15,256 bases of DNA from Flavobacteriaceae bacterium (GCA_029245825.1 JAQWON010000016.1:1-15256), one strand, 5' to 3'; positions 1 to 8,890 are shown, counted from the first letter of the stretch. Numbers and translations: made by a program. Notes: a model not told the origin generated them from the letters alone.

Positions 1-59
1 TAAAAAAAATTTTAAAATAAGGGTTAATAGATTTACAGATGTTTTATAAATTAGGATCC

Positions 60-76
60 TATGAATTATATTCATA
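60..76. promoter_or_regulatory. palindrome upstream of iolE, candidate operator
   Basis: The sequence TATGAAT-TAT-ATTCATA is a perfect inverted repeat with 7-bp arms and a 3-nt centre, ending 41 nt before the iolE start codon. A second, weaker inverted repeat (TTGAA-AA-TTCAA, 81-92) follows it. Its place in the leader of a seven-gene catabolic operon suits a repressor or activator site. Short AT-rich palindromes also arise by chance, and no regulator gene lies in the window to pair it with. I saw no convincing Bacteroidota -7 element (TAnnTTTG) in 1-117, so the promoter may lie further upstream. Confidence 0.3.
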
Positions 77-117
77 TAAGTTGAAAATTCAAAGAGAAGA
101 AAAAACAAAAATCTAGA

Positions 118-1002
118 ATGATAAAACTTGCAATAGCTCCAATTGGTTGGACAAATGATGATCTTCCTGAACTAGGAGGAGACATATCTTTTGAACAATG
201 CATAAGTGAAATGGCGCTAGCAGGATTTAAAGGTTGTGAAGTAGGTAATAAATATCCAAAAAATGATTTAGAGCTTTTAAAAAAACATCTTGAAATAAGA
301 GGTTTATCAATTTGTAATCGATGGTTTAGCTATGAATTCACAATAAAGGGGCTAGATCAGGTAAAGAAAAAGTTTATACAACATCTTGATTTTTTAAAGT
401 TTTTTGGGGCTGACATTGTTGGAGGGGCAGAATGCGGTAATACAATTCATGGCCAGTATAATAATTCAATATTGAATAGAAAACCTGCTAGTAAAGATCA
501 ATGGAAAAAACTAACCTCAGGATTAAATGAATTAGGAAAACTAGCTATTGAAATGTATGGAATACAATTAGCATATCACCATCACATGGGAACTATGGTC
601 GAAACAATTGAAGAAACAGATAGGCTTCTTAATGAAACCGATGAACGTTACGTTAAACTAAACTATGACTGTGGTCATTTTGAATTCGCTGGAAATGATT
701 CTGTAGAAGCATTAAAAAAATATATAGCTCGTATAGCGCACATTCATTTTAAAGATGTTAGAAATCATATAAAAGAAAAAGTTTATGAAGAAAAATTAAG
801 TTTTTTAAAAGCTGTAAAACTTGGAGTCTTTACTGTCCCAGGTGATGGAGATCTAAAAATGAAACCCCTTGCGGAGATAATACACAAAAGTAATTACAGT
901 GGCTGGCTAGTAGTTGAAGCTGAGCAAGATCCTTCAATTGCTAATCCATTTGAATATGCCAAAAAAGGACATGATTACCTAACTAAAAAACTTAAATTTT
1001 AA
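118..1002 (+). CDS. iolE: myo-inosose-2 dehydratase IolE
   Basis: IolE dehydrates 2-keto-myo-inositol (scyllo-inosose) to 3D-(3,5/4)-trihydroxycyclohexane-1,2-dione, the second step of inositol catabolism in the cytoplasm. The 294-residue protein matches the usual family length of about 300 and has the xylose-isomerase-like TIM-barrel layout. Visible landmarks are the N-terminal IAPIGWTNDDLPELGG (6-21), the EVGNKYP segment (41-47), LAYHHHMGT (151-159), YDCGHFEF (183-190), HIHFKDVR (208-215), PGDGDL (241-246) and VVEAEQDP (265-272). These hold the acidic and histidine residues expected to bind the divalent metal. The ATG at 118 is the first start and the protein begins exactly where the family does. 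No Shine-Dalgarno is evident, only a purine-rich AGAGAAG stretch. It is the first gene of the inositol operon, 8 nt before the iolB ATG. Confidence 0.95.
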   Translation: MIKLAIAPIGWTNDDLPELGGDISFEQCISEMALAGFKGCEVGNKYPKNDLELLKKHLEIRGLSICNRWFSYEFTIKGLDQVKKKFIQHLDFLKFFGADIVGGAECGNTIHGQYNNSILNRKPASKDQWKKLTSGLNELGKLAIEMYGIQLAYHHHMGTMVETIEETDRLLNETDERYVKLNYDCGHFEFAGNDSVEALKKYIARIAHIHFKDVRNHIKEKVYEEKLSFLKAVKLGVFTVPGDGDLKMKPLAEIIHKSNYSGWLVVEAEQDPSIANPFEYAKKGHDYLTKKLKF

Positions 1003-1010
1003 ATAAATTG

Positions 1011-1904
1011 ATGATGAAACTATTAGTAAGGCCAAAAATAAAAACAGGTGTTTACCAAGAAATTACCTCTGAAAAAGCTTGCTGGAATTGGTTGAATTTT
1101 GAGGCTCGACTAATGAAAAAAGGAGAAAAATGGAGTTTTAAAACTAAAGAATATGAAATTGGGATTGTTCTCCTTGGAGGAAATTTTAAAGTGGAAAGTA
1201 ATAAAGGAAAATGGGAAACAAAAAATGGGCGAAAAAATGTTTTTAGTGGGGTAGCACACACCTTATATCTGCCTCGTGAAACAGTTTTTACATTAACAGC
1301 CATAAGTGAAACTCTAGATATAGCATATGCATGGTGTTTAGCAGAAAAATCATTCGAACCAAAATTTATTTTACCTGAAAATACCCCAATGGTTATTTTT
1401 GGTGGGGATAATGCGACTAGACAATTTAATGATTTAATCCCTCCTGGTTTTGGTTGCTCACGAATTGTATCTAGAGAAGTATATACACCTTCTGGAAACT
1501 GGAGTTCCTTCCCTGCACATAAACATGATAAAAGAACTTTAGATGAAGATGGAAATTTATTAGAACCTCAACAAGATGAAATATATTTCTATAAATTCCA
1601 GAAACCAGAGGCCTATGCAATACAGCAAATCTATACAAAAGAAGAAGACCAACCGGATGAAAGTTTAGATGAAATTTATAGGGCACAAAACAATGATGTG
1701 GTATTGGTCCCCAGAGGTTATCATCCCGTTGTAGCTGAGCATGGTTACAACTGTTATTATTTAAATTTTTTAGCAGGAACAGACCAGTCCCTATTAAATA
1801 CTACTGATTCTAATCATGAATGGATATATGAATCATGGAAGGAAAAAGATAATCGTTTACCTCTAGTAACCGCAGAAATGAATAACTTGAAAAATGAGTT
1901 TTGA
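1011..1904 (+). CDS. iolB: 5-deoxy-glucuronate isomerase IolB
   Basis: IolB isomerises 5-deoxy-D-glucuronate to 5-dehydro-2-deoxy-D-gluconate, between ring opening by IolD and phosphorylation by IolC. It belongs to the KduI/IolB double-cupin family. The C-terminal cupin shows the metal ligands PAHKHD (His170, His172), DEIYFY (Glu190) and GYHPVVAEHGY (His238). The RPK-x-KTG beginning and the NFLAG segment near residue 252 are also typical. The frame is open from a TTG at 1008, but two ATGs follow at 1011 and 1014. I take 1011 (297 residues); 1014 would give 296, and neither has a Shine-Dalgarno. The 3' end overlaps iolC by 11 nt, which suggests translational coupling. At about 297 residues it is a little longer than the Bacillus enzyme. 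Confidence 0.93.
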   Translation: MMKLLVRPKIKTGVYQEITSEKACWNWLNFEARLMKKGEKWSFKTKEYEIGIVLLGGNFKVESNKGKWETKNGRKNVFSGVAHTLYLPRETVFTLTAISETLDIAYAWCLAEKSFEPKFILPENTPMVIFGGDNATRQFNDLIPPGFGCSRIVSREVYTPSGNWSSFPAHKHDKRTLDEDGNLLEPQQDEIYFYKFQKPEAYAIQQIYTKEEDQPDESLDEIYRAQNNDVVLVPRGYHPVVAEHGYNCYYLNFLAGTDQSLLNTTDSNHEWIYESWKEKDNRLPLVTAEMNNLKNEF

Positions 1905-2898
1905 TTTAATAACATTTGGAAGGGCTTCTATAGACTTATATTCTAACAATATAGGATCAGAATTCAATGACATTAAAGAACTAATAACATCGATAGGGGG
2001 CCCGCCTGTAAATATATCTGTAGGTGCACAACGCCTTGGACTAAAAACTGGAATTATAAGTGCCATAGGACCAGATCCCATAGGAGAATTTATAAAAAAC
2101 TCTCTTCAGAGAGAAGGAGTTGACACAACACACCTTAAAACTATTGAAGGAACAAAAAGTGCAGCAGTAGTTTGCGGCATAATACCTCCCGATAAATTTC
2201 CTCTTGTTTTTTACAGAGATAATGCTCCAGACAAAAAACTAACTCAGCAGCACATTAAAGATATTGACTTTTCTAAATATCGCTCATTTTTAATGACTGG
2301 AACTGCCTTTGCAGTTGAACCCTCAAGGACCACCGCTTTTAAAATTTCTGAAAAGGCAAAGAAAAATGAAATTCCAATATTCTTAGATCTTGATTTTAGA
2401 GCAAACTTGTGGAATAATATTCTTGATTTTGGTTCAGTCCTTAAAAATTATCTAAAACTAACTGATATTATTATTGGTACTGAAGAAGAAGTTTTGTCAC
2501 TTAACTTAACTGATACTGAACAGGTTAAAATAAAAAATGACTCCATTACGCAACCAAAAATTGTTGGAAATATTAATGATGCAATAAAAATAATTTTAAA
2601 TGAAGGCGTTAAACTTCTGTTAGTTAAAACTGGAGCCAAAGGAGTCATTGCTTATTACAATGATGGTAGAGTACTAAAAGTTCCTGGCTTTAAAGTAAAA
2701 GTAACAAATGTATTAGGTGCAGGTGACGCATTTGCTGGAGGTTTTATTTATGGTTATCTTAATGACTGGGATGACTATAAATCCCTTAGACTTGCTAATG
2801 CATGTGGAGCATGGTTAGTGACTAAACAAGGTTGTTGTAATTTTGCTCCATACTATAACGAAATAATTAATTTTATTGAAAAAAAAGGAGGCTTTTAA
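1894..2898 (+). CDS. iolC: 5-dehydro-2-deoxygluconokinase IolC
   Basis: IolC phosphorylates 5-dehydro-2-deoxy-D-gluconate (DKG) with ATP to give DKG 6-phosphate. It is a PfkB/ribokinase-fold sugar kinase. The N-terminal FGRASIDLYSNN (8-19) and IGGPPVNIS (34-42) form the substrate lid and binding region. FYRDNAPD (106-113) and DLDFRANLW (165-173) are IolC-like blocks. LGAGDAFAGGF (274-284) is the PfkB signature with Asp278 as the likely catalytic base. The 334-residue length fits a stand-alone kinase. It lacks the C-terminal DUF2090 aldolase-like domain that is fused to IolC in many Proteobacteria, so it cannot also supply the next, aldolase step. The start lies inside the end of iolB, and the stop codon abuts the iolD ATG directly. 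Confidence 0.93.
   Translation: MSFDLITFGRASIDLYSNNIGSEFNDIKELITSIGGPPVNISVGAQRLGLKTGIISAIGPDPIGEFIKNSLQREGVDTTHLKTIEGTKSAAVVCGIIPPDKFPLVFYRDNAPDKKLTQQHIKDIDFSKYRSFLMTGTAFAVEPSRTTAFKISEKAKKNEIPIFLDLDFRANLWNNILDFGSVLKNYLKLTDIIIGTEEEVLSLNLTDTEQVKIKNDSITQPKIVGNINDAIKIILNEGVKLLLVKTGAKGVIAYYNDGRVLKVPGFKVKVTNVLGAGDAFAGGFIYGYLNDWDDYKSLRLANACGAWLVTKQGCCNFAPYYNEIINFIEKKGGF
2885..2891 (+). promoter_or_regulatory. ribosome binding site of iolD
   Basis: AAGGAGG lies 7 nt before the iolD ATG, inside the last codons of iolC. It is a near-perfect Shine-Dalgarno sequence and the only one among the operon's seven genes. Bacteroidota usually initiate without one, so it may reflect only the Lys-Lys-Gly-Gly end of IolC. 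If used, it would raise IolD translation where the two reading frames touch. Confidence 0.45.
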
Positions 2899-4779
2899 AT
2901 GAAAACCCAAAGACTTACAGTTGCACAAGCAACCATAAAATTTTTGAAAAATCAATTTTCTAAAAGAGATAATATTGAATTTCCATTTTTTGCTGGTTGC
3001 TTTGGAATATTTGGTCATGGAAATGTCGCTGGTTTGGGAGAAGCATTAAAGAACAATCCTGATTTTAAATATTATCAGATTCGAAATGAGCAGTCCATGG
3101 TTCATGCTGCTGCTGCATATGCCAAAATGAAAAATAGATTGCAAACTTTCGCATGTACAAGTTCAATTGGACCAGGTGCCACAAATATGATAACTGCAGC
3201 CGCAGGGGCAACAATTAATAGGTTGCCTGTTCTTTTACTCCCAGGCGATTTTTTTTCTAAACGGACAGCAACACCATTGTTGCAACAATTGGAAAGTTCA
3301 TCATCTAACGATGTTTCTGTAAATGATTGTTTTAAACCAATTTCAAAATATTGGGATAGAATAAACAGACCAGAACAGTTAACCTCTGCCCTTTTAGAAT
3401 CTATGCGTGTTTTAACATCTCCATCAGAAACAGGCTCTGTAACATTATGTTTTCCTCATGACGTTCAAACAGAGGCATTTGATTTTCCTTCTGAATTATT
3501 TGAAAAGAGAATTTGGTATGTTCCAAGAAACACACCAGATTCATATTTAATAGGAAAAGCTGTAGAAATGATCAAAAAGTCTAAGAAACCTATGCTTGTT
3601 GCAGGAGGTGGTGTAATTTATTCTGAAGCAGAAAATATTTTAATACATTTTGCAGAATCAACTGGTATCCCTGTTGCTGAAACCTTTGCAGGAAAGGGTT
3701 CGTTGAGTTATAACCATGAACTTAATCTAGGAGCAATAGGGGCTACAGGAACAAAAGGGGCAAATGAAATAGCTTCGATCTCTGATCTTGTTATTGGTAT
3801 TGGGACTAGATATAGTGATTTTATAACTGCTTCAAAATCTGCATGGCAAAATCCTAATGTTACATTTATAAATATTAATGTTGCCGAAGTAGATGCATAT
3901 AAAAATTCTGGAATTCCTCTGCAGGGAGATGCTAGAGATACATTAAAAATACTCTTTGAAAAACTAAAAGATTTCAAAACTGAAAAAAAGTATACTGATA
4001 AAATTAGAAATTATAATAAAGAGTGGGACTCAATAGTTGAAATTGCATATAAACCAATCGATAAAAAAAATCCTGTGCAATGTGAATATATTGGTGCATT
4101 AAATAAATTTATTGATGACAAGGATGTCTTAATTTGTGCTGCAGGTAGTCTCCCGGGTGATTTACATAAACTATGGAGAACAAAAAATTCAAAAGGATTT
4201 CATCTTGAGTATGGTTATTCATGTATGGGGTATGAAATTCCAGGTGGTCTAGGTGCTAAAATGGCTGATCCAAAAAGAGAAGTATATGTAATGTGTGGAG
4301 ATGCAACTTATCTTATGCTCCCGTCAGATTTAATTACAACTATACAAGAGGGTTATAAAATAATCATGATTTTAATAAATAATAATGGCTATGCTAGTAT
4401 TGGAGGTCTATCAGAATCTGTAGGAGGAGAAGGTTTTGGAACAGAGTTTAAATATAGAAATGAAAAAAATGATCAAATTGAGGGAGATTACTTGCCAGTT
4501 GATCTTGCTAAAAATGCTGAAAGTTTAGGTGCAAAAGTTTACAGAACTTCTGGAATTGATGAATTTAATAAAGCGTTAAAAAAAGCTAAAAAAAATCATC
4601 AAACTACTGTAATATATGTTGAAACAGTCAGAGATAGAAAATTGGATGGTTACGCTTACTCCTGGTGGGAAGTTCCAGTTCCTGAAATTTCAATTTCTGA
4701 AGATGTGAAAAAAGCTAGAATAAAATATGAATTAGATAAAAAAATGCAGAAACAATATTTAAAATCTAATAGGCTATAA
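2899..4779 (+). CDS. iolD: 3D-(3,5/4)-trihydroxycyclohexane-1,2-dione acylhydrolase IolD
   Basis: IolD is a thiamine-diphosphate enzyme that hydrolytically opens the inositol ring, turning 3D-(3,5/4)-trihydroxycyclohexane-1,2-dione into 5-deoxy-glucuronate. At 626 residues it has the usual family size and the three-domain acetolactate-synthase fold. The N-terminal PYR domain carries the cofactor-activating glutamate in RNEQSMVHAAA (Glu64). A central Rossmann-like domain includes LVAGGGVIYSEA (234-245). The C-terminal PP domain has the ThDP/Mg motif beginning CGDATYLMLPSDL (467-479) and ending NNNGYASIGG (495-504). The segment EYGYSCMGYEIPGGLGAK (438-455) is typical of the family. It begins immediately after the iolC stop and is followed by iolA after 6 nt. 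Function and assignment are secure from motifs and operon context. Confidence 0.95.
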   Translation: MKTQRLTVAQATIKFLKNQFSKRDNIEFPFFAGCFGIFGHGNVAGLGEALKNNPDFKYYQIRNEQSMVHAAAAYAKMKNRLQTFACTSSIGPGATNMITAAAGATINRLPVLLLPGDFFSKRTATPLLQQLESSSSNDVSVNDCFKPISKYWDRINRPEQLTSALLESMRVLTSPSETGSVTLCFPHDVQTEAFDFPSELFEKRIWYVPRNTPDSYLIGKAVEMIKKSKKPMLVAGGGVIYSEAENILIHFAESTGIPVAETFAGKGSLSYNHELNLGAIGATGTKGANEIASISDLVIGIGTRYSDFITASKSAWQNPNVTFININVAEVDAYKNSGIPLQGDARDTLKILFEKLKDFKTEKKYTDKIRNYNKEWDSIVEIAYKPIDKKNPVQCEYIGALNKFIDDKDVLICAAGSLPGDLHKLWRTKNSKGFHLEYGYSCMGYEIPGGLGAKMADPKREVYVMCGDATYLMLPSDLITTIQEGYKIIMILINNNGYASIGGLSESVGGEGFGTEFKYRNEKNDQIEGDYLPVDLAKNAESLGAKVYRTSGIDEFNKALKKAKKNHQTTVIYVETVRDRKLDGYAYSWWEVPVPEISISEDVKKARIKYELDKKMQKQYLKSNRL

Positions 4780-4785
4780 TAAAAA

Positions 4786-6264
4786 ATGGAAAAATTAAAA
4801 AATTACATAAATGGAAAATGGGTAAATTCTAATAGTAAAGAATTTATTGATGTAATCAACCCTGCTACTCAAGAAGTTTTGGCGAAGGTTCCTTCTGGAA
4901 AAGGAACTTCTAAAGATATTAATGAAGCAGTAGAATCTGCTCATCTAGCTTATTTAGAATGGAAAGATGTTCCTACAATGAAAAGAGTTCAGCCACTTTT
5001 TAAACTAAAAATACTTCTCGAGGAAAACAAATTAGAAATTTCAAAAATCATTACAAAAGAATGTGGAAAAACACTTAAAGAATCTGAAGGTGAAATTCAA
5101 AGAGCAATTGAAAATGTTGAAGTTGCCTGTGGCGCATATGTGATGAATCAATCCGAATTTTCAGAGAATATAGCACCAGGAATTGATGAGTTTATGATAA
5201 GACAACCACTTGGAGTTTGTGGATGTATTACACCCTTTAATTTTCCTGGAATGATTCCTTTTTGGTTTTTGCCATATGCTTTAGCAACTGGGAATGCATT
5301 TATTATAAAGCCCTCTGAAAAGGTTCCCCTAACAATGAGTTTTATTATTGAATTAATCGACAAACATCTTGATTTGCCAAAAGGTCTTATAAGTCTAGTT
5401 CATGGGGGAAAAGAATCCGTTGATCAAATGCTTGAAAACTCAAAAGTCAAAGCTATAAGTTTTGTGGGATCTACAGAAGTTGCAAAATATATCTATCTCC
5501 AAGCGAGTAAATATGGGAAAAGAGTTCAAGCTCAAGGGGGTGCTAAAAATCCTTTGGTAATAATGCCAGATGTCGATCTTGAAACAACTACTCAAATTAT
5601 TATTGATTCTGTATATGGGTGTGCTGGTCAGAGATGTCTTGCTGCATCTGTAATAATAACTATTGGTGATGATAAAGGCCTCTTAAAAGAATCTCTGATT
5701 GATTCTGCTAAAAAAAGAAAAGTTGGTTCTGGTCTTGAAAAAAATGTAGAAATGGGTCCTGTCATAAATCCCAACAGTAAAGTTAGAATTGAAAATCTAA
5801 TTCAAAAAGGAATTGATGAGGGTTCAAATTTGCTGGTTGATGGAAGAAATAAAACTATTTCAGGATATGAAAAAGGAAATTTCATTGCTCCTACAATACT
5901 TGAAGGACTTCCCTTAAATGGAAAGATTTTAAACACAGAAATTTTTGGCCCCGTAATGAATTTAATTGAGTTTAAAAAATTAGATAGTGCTATTGATTTT
6001 ATAAACAAAGGAAGATATGGTAATATGGCATGTATTTTTACTAAGGATGGGCTCTCTGCAAGGAAGTTTAGAAATGAGGTTATGGCTGGAAATATTGGAG
6101 TTAATATAGGAGTAGCTGCCCCAGTTGCTCAATTCCCTTTTTCTGGTTGGAAAGAATCTTTTTTCGGAGACCTTCATGGGCAGGGAAGACATGCTATTGA
6201 GTTTTTCACTCAAACAAAAGTTGTTGTAGAAAGGTGGCCGAAAGAATGGACAAGAAAGTTTTAG
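4786..6264 (+). CDS. iolA: CoA-acylating (methyl)malonate-semialdehyde dehydrogenase IolA
   Basis: This enzyme oxidises malonic semialdehyde with NAD+ and CoA to acetyl-CoA and CO2, the final inositol step. The same family (MmsA) handles methylmalonate semialdehyde in valine breakdown. The 492-residue protein has the full aldehyde dehydrogenase fold: ITPFNFPGMIPFWFLPYALA (148-167), FVGSTEVAKYIY (226-237) at the NAD site, and GCAGQRC with catalytic Cys284. The position of the general-base glutamate of hydrolytic aldehyde dehydrogenases is a glutamine here (Gln250 in QAQGGAKNP). This agrees with a CoA-dependent enzyme that transfers the acyl group to CoA rather than water. The operon context favours iolA over a valine-pathway mmsA. 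It follows iolD by 6 nt and precedes iolG by 13 nt. Confidence 0.93.
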   Translation: MEKLKNYINGKWVNSNSKEFIDVINPATQEVLAKVPSGKGTSKDINEAVESAHLAYLEWKDVPTMKRVQPLFKLKILLEENKLEISKIITKECGKTLKESEGEIQRAIENVEVACGAYVMNQSEFSENIAPGIDEFMIRQPLGVCGCITPFNFPGMIPFWFLPYALATGNAFIIKPSEKVPLTMSFIIELIDKHLDLPKGLISLVHGGKESVDQMLENSKVKAISFVGSTEVAKYIYLQASKYGKRVQAQGGAKNPLVIMPDVDLETTTQIIIDSVYGCAGQRCLAASVIITIGDDKGLLKESLIDSAKKRKVGSGLEKNVEMGPVINPNSKVRIENLIQKGIDEGSNLLVDGRNKTISGYEKGNFIAPTILEGLPLNGKILNTEIFGPVMNLIEFKKLDSAIDFINKGRYGNMACIFTKDGLSARKFRNEVMAGNIGVNIGVAAPVAQFPFSGWKESFFGDLHGQGRHAIEFFTQTKVVVERWPKEWTRKF

Positions 6265-6277
6265 TTTAAATTAATTT

Positions 6278-7288
6278 ATGAAAAAAATAAAATTTGGAAT
6301 TGCTGGTTTGGGAAGAATGGGTAGTATCCATCTTGAAAATCTAGCAAATAAATTTAATGATATAGAACTGCTGGCTATCTCAGATGTTAATGCAAATATT
6401 AAAGAATTAGCAAAAAAATATTCAATTCCTAATTTTTATAATAATTATCAAGATTTAGTAAACAATAAAGATATTGAAGCTTTGGTAATATGTTCGCCCA
6501 CAAACTTTCATGCTGAACATATAATAATGGCTGCAAAATCTGGCAAGCAAATCTTTTGTGAAAAGCCTATGGATCTGTCTTTAGATACTGTTAGTAAGGT
6601 GATAAAAGTAATAGATGAATCTGATATAAATTTATTTTTGGCCTTCAATAGACGATTTGATCCGAATTTTAAAAAAGTAAAAGAAATAGTTTCTAAGGGA
6701 AATATTGGTGAAATACAAATTATAAAAATAACCAGTCGCGATCCTTCTCCTCCGCCAATATCTTATATCAAGACATCTGGAGGTTTATTCCTTGATATGT
6801 CAATTCATGACTTTGATATGGCAAGATTTATTAGTGGAAAAGAGATTGTTGAAGTAGATGCAAAAGGTGTTGTTTTTAATGATATTGAAATTGAAAAAAA
6901 TGGTGACATAGATACTGCAGTAATAACTTTAACTCTTGAAAATAATGCTATGGTAGTTATTGATAATAGTAGAAAAGCAGCTTATGGGTATGATCAAAGA
7001 ATTGAAGTCTTTGGATCAAAAGGGATGTGTGGATCTGAGAATAAACTACATGACAACTTCTACCTTTTTGATCAAAAAGGTTCTCAAGGTTCTCTTCCTA
7101 TGGACTTTTTCATGGATAGATATTCTGAATCTTATTACAATGAAATGAAATCATTTATTGAATGTTTAAAAAACAATAAAAAGCCACCTGTAAATCAAAA
7201 GGATGGATTAATGGCATTAGCAATTGGTTTAGCTGCAAAAAAATCCATGAAAGAAAAAAGAAGGGTAAAAATTTCTGAAATATTATAA
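6278..7288 (+). CDS. iolG: myo-inositol 2-dehydrogenase IolG
   Basis: IolG oxidises myo-inositol at C2 to 2-keto-myo-inositol, feeding IolE. It belongs to the GFO/IDH/MocA family. The Rossmann domain opens with FGIAGLGRMGSIH (6-18), and AISD ends in Asp36, consistent with preference for NAD over NADP. The conserved EKP triad lysine is Lys96 (CEKPMDLSLD, 94-103). The catalytic Asp/His pair lies in GGLFLDMSIHDFDMARF (168-184), Asp173 and His177. This DM-IHDFDMARF block is characteristic of inositol 2-dehydrogenases. The length of 336 residues is normal. It could also act on D-chiro-inositol or glucose as other IolG enzymes do, but operon position argues for myo-inositol. The start has no Shine-Dalgarno, and the gene is 27 nt before the transporter. 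Confidence 0.92.
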   Translation: MKKIKFGIAGLGRMGSIHLENLANKFNDIELLAISDVNANIKELAKKYSIPNFYNNYQDLVNNKDIEALVICSPTNFHAEHIIMAAKSGKQIFCEKPMDLSLDTVSKVIKVIDESDINLFLAFNRRFDPNFKKVKEIVSKGNIGEIQIIKITSRDPSPPPISYIKTSGGLFLDMSIHDFDMARFISGKEIVEVDAKGVVFNDIEIEKNGDIDTAVITLTLENNAMVVIDNSRKAAYGYDQRIEVFGSKGMCGSENKLHDNFYLFDQKGSQGSLPMDFFMDRYSESYYNEMKSFIECLKNNKKPPVNQKDGLMALAIGLAAKKSMKEKRRVKISEIL

Positions 7289-7315
7289 AATCCTAGAAAA
7301 TAAATTTTATAAAAT

Positions 7316-8890
7316 ATGTTTACAGTCTTAACATTTATTTTATTTACTTCATTTGTTGCAATTTATTCCTGGTATAAGCTAAGAAATGAAAATCTGAGTT
7401 CAAAAGATGGATATTTTCTTGGGGGTCGAAGTCTAACAGGAATTGTCATTGCTGGATCTATACTACTGACAAATATTTCTACTGAGCATCTTATAGGAAT
7501 GAATGGATCTTCATATAAAAATGGCTTCATTGTAATTGCTTGGGAAGTTACTTCAGCCATAGCCCTAGTTGCTGCGGCAATATATTTTGTTCCAAAGTAT
7601 TTAAAAATGGGGTTGACAACTATTCCACAGTTTTTGGAAAAGAGATTTGATAGTAGTACAAGAACAATAGTGGCAATTTTTCTAATGATTTCTTTTGTTG
7701 TAACATTACTTCCAATTGTTTTATATACAGGAGCTATTAATTTAGAGAGTATTTTTGATATTTCAGAAACTCTTAAAATACCCAAAAATAGTGCGATCTG
7801 GTTAACAGTTATTTTAGTTGGCGTAATAGGTTCAATTTACGCTGTTTTTGGAGGGCTAAAAGCAGTTGCAATTTCAGATACGATTAATGGTTATGGCCTT
7901 CTAATTGGAGGGCTTTCAATCCCCTTAATTGCACTAACAAGTATTGGAGAAGGAAATCCTATTTCTGGATTAATTGAACTTTATAATCATGCTCCAGAAA
8001 AGTTTAATGTAATTGGTGCAAAAGATTCCGTAATGCCTTTTGAGGTTTTATTTACAGGCCTAATAATTAATCAGTTATACTTCTGGAGTATGAATCAAAC
8101 AATTATACAAAGAGCCCTTGGTGCAAAAAATCTTGTAGAAGCCCAAAAAGGATTATTGTATGCTGGTGTTCTAAAGATTCTAATTCCTATTATTATAATG
8201 CTCCCTGGTGTTATTGCTTTTTACTATTATGGTGACTCATTTTATGATAACCAAGATATGATTTATCCTGAGCTGATAAAAAAACTCTTGCCCTCTACTT
8301 TTGTAGGTGTTTTTGCTGCAGTGGTAATGGGAGCAGTATTAAGTACATTCAATAGTGTTTTAAATAGTGCAGCTACAATCTTTAGTGTTGATGTGTATAA
8401 AAGACATTTTTCTAAAAATTCAGACGATTCCAAGTTAGTTTTAGCTGGTAAAATTGCTTCAGGTGTTTTGGCCATTTTTGCAATATTTGCTGCTCCAATG
8501 GTAGCTAACGCTCCTGATGGTTTATATCAATTATTACAACAATTAAACGGCATATTTTTCATTCCAATAGCATCAATTATGTTGGCTGGATTTTTCTTAA
8601 AAGGAATTTCTGCTAATGGAGCTAAAGCAGGATTGTTTTTTGGTTTAATTTTCTATATAACAACTACTTTTATCTTAAAGGTTGAAATTCATTTTGTGCA
8701 TATTTGGGGAATAGAGTTTTTATTAAACCTATTAATTATGTATTTGGTATCATCAATTTACCCCAATAAAAAACCTTTTTTAAGTCTTGGCGATATTAAT
8801 TCAGAAATGAAGCCTTGGAAACACACTAAAACACTATCTGTGATTTTGTGTTTAACTACAATTCTAATTTATATTAGTCTTGGTGTTTAA
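7316..8890 (+). CDS. SSS-family sodium/solute symporter, probable myo-inositol transporter
   Basis: The 524-residue protein is an inner-membrane solute:sodium symporter of the SGLT type. About 13-14 hydrophobic helices are visible, starting with residues 2-20 and ending at the extreme C-terminus (LSVILCLTTILIYISLGV). Early blocks KDGYFLGGRSLTG and SILLTNISTEHLIGMNGSSY, the QFLEKRFDSSTRT loop, and GAVLSTFNSVLNSAAT are SSS hallmarks. The Ser/Thr in the last block match the Na+-binding region of helix 8. As the last gene of the iol operon, with no other uptake gene beside it, it most likely imports myo-inositol with sodium, a job done by the SMIT branch of the same family in animals and by the unrelated MFS protein IolT in Bacillus. 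Substrate is inferred from context alone; a related sugar is possible. Confidence 0.85.
   Translation: MFTVLTFILFTSFVAIYSWYKLRNENLSSKDGYFLGGRSLTGIVIAGSILLTNISTEHLIGMNGSSYKNGFIVIAWEVTSAIALVAAAIYFVPKYLKMGLTTIPQFLEKRFDSSTRTIVAIFLMISFVVTLLPIVLYTGAINLESIFDISETLKIPKNSAIWLTVILVGVIGSIYAVFGGLKAVAISDTINGYGLLIGGLSIPLIALTSIGEGNPISGLIELYNHAPEKFNVIGAKDSVMPFEVLFTGLIINQLYFWSMNQTIIQRALGAKNLVEAQKGLLYAGVLKILIPIIIMLPGVIAFYYYGDSFYDNQDMIYPELIKKLLPSTFVGVFAAVVMGAVLSTFNSVLNSAATIFSVDVYKRHFSKNSDDSKLVLAGKIASGVLAIFAIFAAPMVANAPDGLYQLLQQLNGIFFIPIASIMLAGFFLKGISANGAKAGLFFGLIFYITTTFILKVEIHFVHIWGIEFLLNLLIMYLVSSIYPNKKPFLSLGDINSEMKPWKHTKTLSVILCLTTILIYISLGV

Noticed and set aside
1008..1010. TTG as a start codon for iolB
   Set aside because: Two ATG codons follow immediately in frame, and family alignment begins at the MKLLVRPK segment, so an ATG start is far more likely.
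7304..7315. Perfect palindrome ATTTTATAAAAT directly before the transporter ATG
   Set aside because: It is composed only of A and T in an AT-rich gap within an operon and is likely coincidental.
7363..7785. 140-residue open frame on the minus strand
   Set aside because: It is fully antisense to the well-supported SSS transporter gene, has no family resemblance, and is explained by that gene's codon composition.
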